The position numbers and the translations under genes were made by a program. 64,000 nucleotides of DNA from Owenia fusiformis (Eukaryota; Annelida; Polychaeta; Sabellida; Oweniidae), in NCBI GenBank assembly GCA_903813345.2, contig CAIIXF020000010.1, positions 11,026,349 through 11,090,348 on the forward strand, written 5' to 3'. Below, piece after piece: positions 62,585 through 64,000 of the stretch. Every line of letters starts with the position of its first letter. Position 1 is the first letter of the stretch. The notes beneath the pieces were generated by a model that did no database searches, was not told the origin of the DNA, and was given only the letters and a program-made list of their open reading frames with translations.

Positions 62585-62817
62585 CAATAGACCTTTCCAA
62601 TAGACCCTGCCACATTTTGGTTAATTAAAGAAGCTATGATATATTGGCTAGATTGATGATGTCATAGGTTGTTCTTTTACAAAATTAACAATAAGTTAAT
62701 CCTATTTTAGCATGGACAGATTGCCACCTACAACCAATGACATCATCAATCTAGCCAATATTTCAAAGTTTCTCTGATGTACCAAAATGTGGCAGGGTCT
62801 ATTGGAAAGGTCTATTG
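62585..62817. mobile_element. Foldback element
   Basis: CAATAGACCTTTCCAATAGA is answered by TCTATTGGAAAGGTCTATTG. The arms extend about 85 bp, including GGCTAGATTGATGATGTCAT and its complement. The loop is about 60 bp. Confidence 0.88.
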
Positions 62818-63342
62818 GTAACAATTTGGCATACAATTGCCCATATCTCAGTTGGAACAAATGAATTTGAACAACTGGAGGCAATTCAATTGTCATACCA
62901 TTCAACAGTGACAATAAATATGTCCCTTCGTTTTGAAAGGGATATTGTTGATACCTATTATAAGATGTAGGCTGGAATAGCGTAAGGATGAATAATTTTG
63001 CTAATCAACAGACCAACAAGCAAAGGCATGCTGACGCACATACAACCATATCTACCTGATATTCAATCCGCACGATTACTCTGAAGTGAACGTTATTATT
63101 TATTCTGTTATATAACATGATCTCAGCCTATTAAATACCAGACTCAAAAGAGAACATTTCTATTTTTTGCAATTTTTTGTACCCTGAAAGTGCAGATTCT
63201 AGTTTCAAGCTCTCTTTTAGAAGATATATAAGTCAAATCATGTATATCCATGAAATCTCTCTGATGTTTTGATTTTCAATTTTTTAAATATTTATTTAAA
63301 AAACGATATTGCTAGAACAGCTCTTAGAGTTTCCCAGCCTGT

Positions 63343-63450
63343 GTGAATGAATTTTCATGATATGTCTTGTTGTCAATGAATTTTCATGATATGTCTTGTC
63401 AATGAATTTTCATGATATATCTTGTTAATGAATTTTCATGATACATTGTA
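63343..63450. repeat. Short tandem repeat of about 26 bp, four copies
   Basis: GAATTTTCATGATATGTCTTG recurs four times with TGTCAAT or TTAAT joints. Confidence 0.8.
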
Positions 63451-64000
63451 TGTCTTGGTAGTACATTGACTGTCTTTGGATGCAATGTGAGTGGGAAGGA
63501 TAATCATTTGATCCAAACACAGGAGTGATTCAGAACTAAGATGTATCCGTGCACGGTCATATAAGCCAACAACAAAAAAAACACATAGTTAAATGTATCT
63601 TTTATTTGAATACTGTATTTTGTCTTTAATTTCATTAGTTGCCAAAATCCCCAGGAATTTGACTTGTTTTTTGTTCGGTGATCTTCCAGTTATGAGATGG
63701 TTGGGGTTGTTTAATGTTTAATTTAAAGCATTTTAAACTGTTCATCAACAACAATTCTACTGGATTAGGTGGGAGGATATGTGATAGATATAGATATGTA
63801 ATTTATCCCATTGAAAAATGGCCAAATTAAAAAGATGCCAATATGTCTGATATCTCAAAATCGCCAAATTAAGTAGCCCGAATTAAAGATTTATAGAGTA
63901 CATGTATTTCAAGAGGTATATATTATTATGAAATTCAACAGCACATTAAAGAAGGAATTAACAGTAGGAAAATGTAGATGAGCAGCCGCAGTAAAGTGAT

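Larger units (their letters stand above)
61642..64000 (+). other. SPG11 intron 23, partial
   Basis: I found no further spatacsin exon. The stretch holds a foldback (62585-62817) and a short tandem repeat (63343-63450). The minus-strand ORFs at 62187-62914 have no recognisable features. Confidence 0.6.

Noticed and set aside
62187-62914. Minus-strand ORFs of 124 and 70 residues
   Set aside because: No recognisable domain; one overlaps the foldback element. Not supportable as genes.

Overview
The window is 64 kb of AT-rich invertebrate nuclear DNA. Genes are split into many short exons with GT-AG introns. The introns are packed with foldback DNA transposons, mariner remnants, one LINE and several minisatellites, and there is one 500-N scaffold gap. 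Gene content (torsin, a RIT/Ric Ras-like GTPase, ANKH-like transporters, spatacsin, a class A GPCR) says bilaterian animal. I cannot fix the phylum; a lophotrochozoan or an invertebrate deuterostome both fit.

Layout. (1) 1-1272, plus strand: the 3' part of a Torsin-4A-like AAA+ ATPase, open at the window edge. (2) About 1250-26335: a tandem amplification. Unit A (about 1250-8593) and unit B (about 8594-18280) share the last codons and 3' flank of the torsin gene, RIT sequence and an ANKH-like gene. A third unit C (about 19099-26335) carries only the ANKH-like gene and its flanks. The three ANKH-like genes (6678-8057, 16341-17735, 19541-20899, all minus) have intact single-exon reading frames. 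(3) A complete five-exon RIT/Ric GTPase gene runs on the minus strand from 30290 to 13151. I assembled it by splice phase, including the P-loop exon at 30194-30290 and a 57-nt exon at 27747-27803. ANKH-like copies 2 and 3 lie inside its second intron. Unit A keeps a second copy of RIT exon 3 (5838-5911) beside the N gap, which probably hides further copies of exons 4 and 5. (4) 30291-30668 is a short divergent interval from which RIT (minus) and SPG11 (plus) are both read. (5) 30669-61641, plus: the first 23 coding exons (about 1,413 codons, all phases consistent) of spatacsin (SPG11); the gene continues past the window. A single-exon rhodopsin-type GPCR (49150-50184) sits inside its intron 18.

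Mobile and repeated DNA explains most of the rest: a mariner whose TA target is part of the SPG11 exon 5 splice donor; a LINE interrupted by a hAT-like element and by an element whose internal satellite is full of AGGTCA half-sites; a hAT-like MITE with an 8-bp duplication; a 2.4-kb element with long inverted ends and a 5-bp duplication; and minisatellites just downstream of three coding exons, two of them with donor-like monomers. No tRNA, rRNA or CRISPR was found. Functional statements rest on recognising protein families by eye; no search was run.
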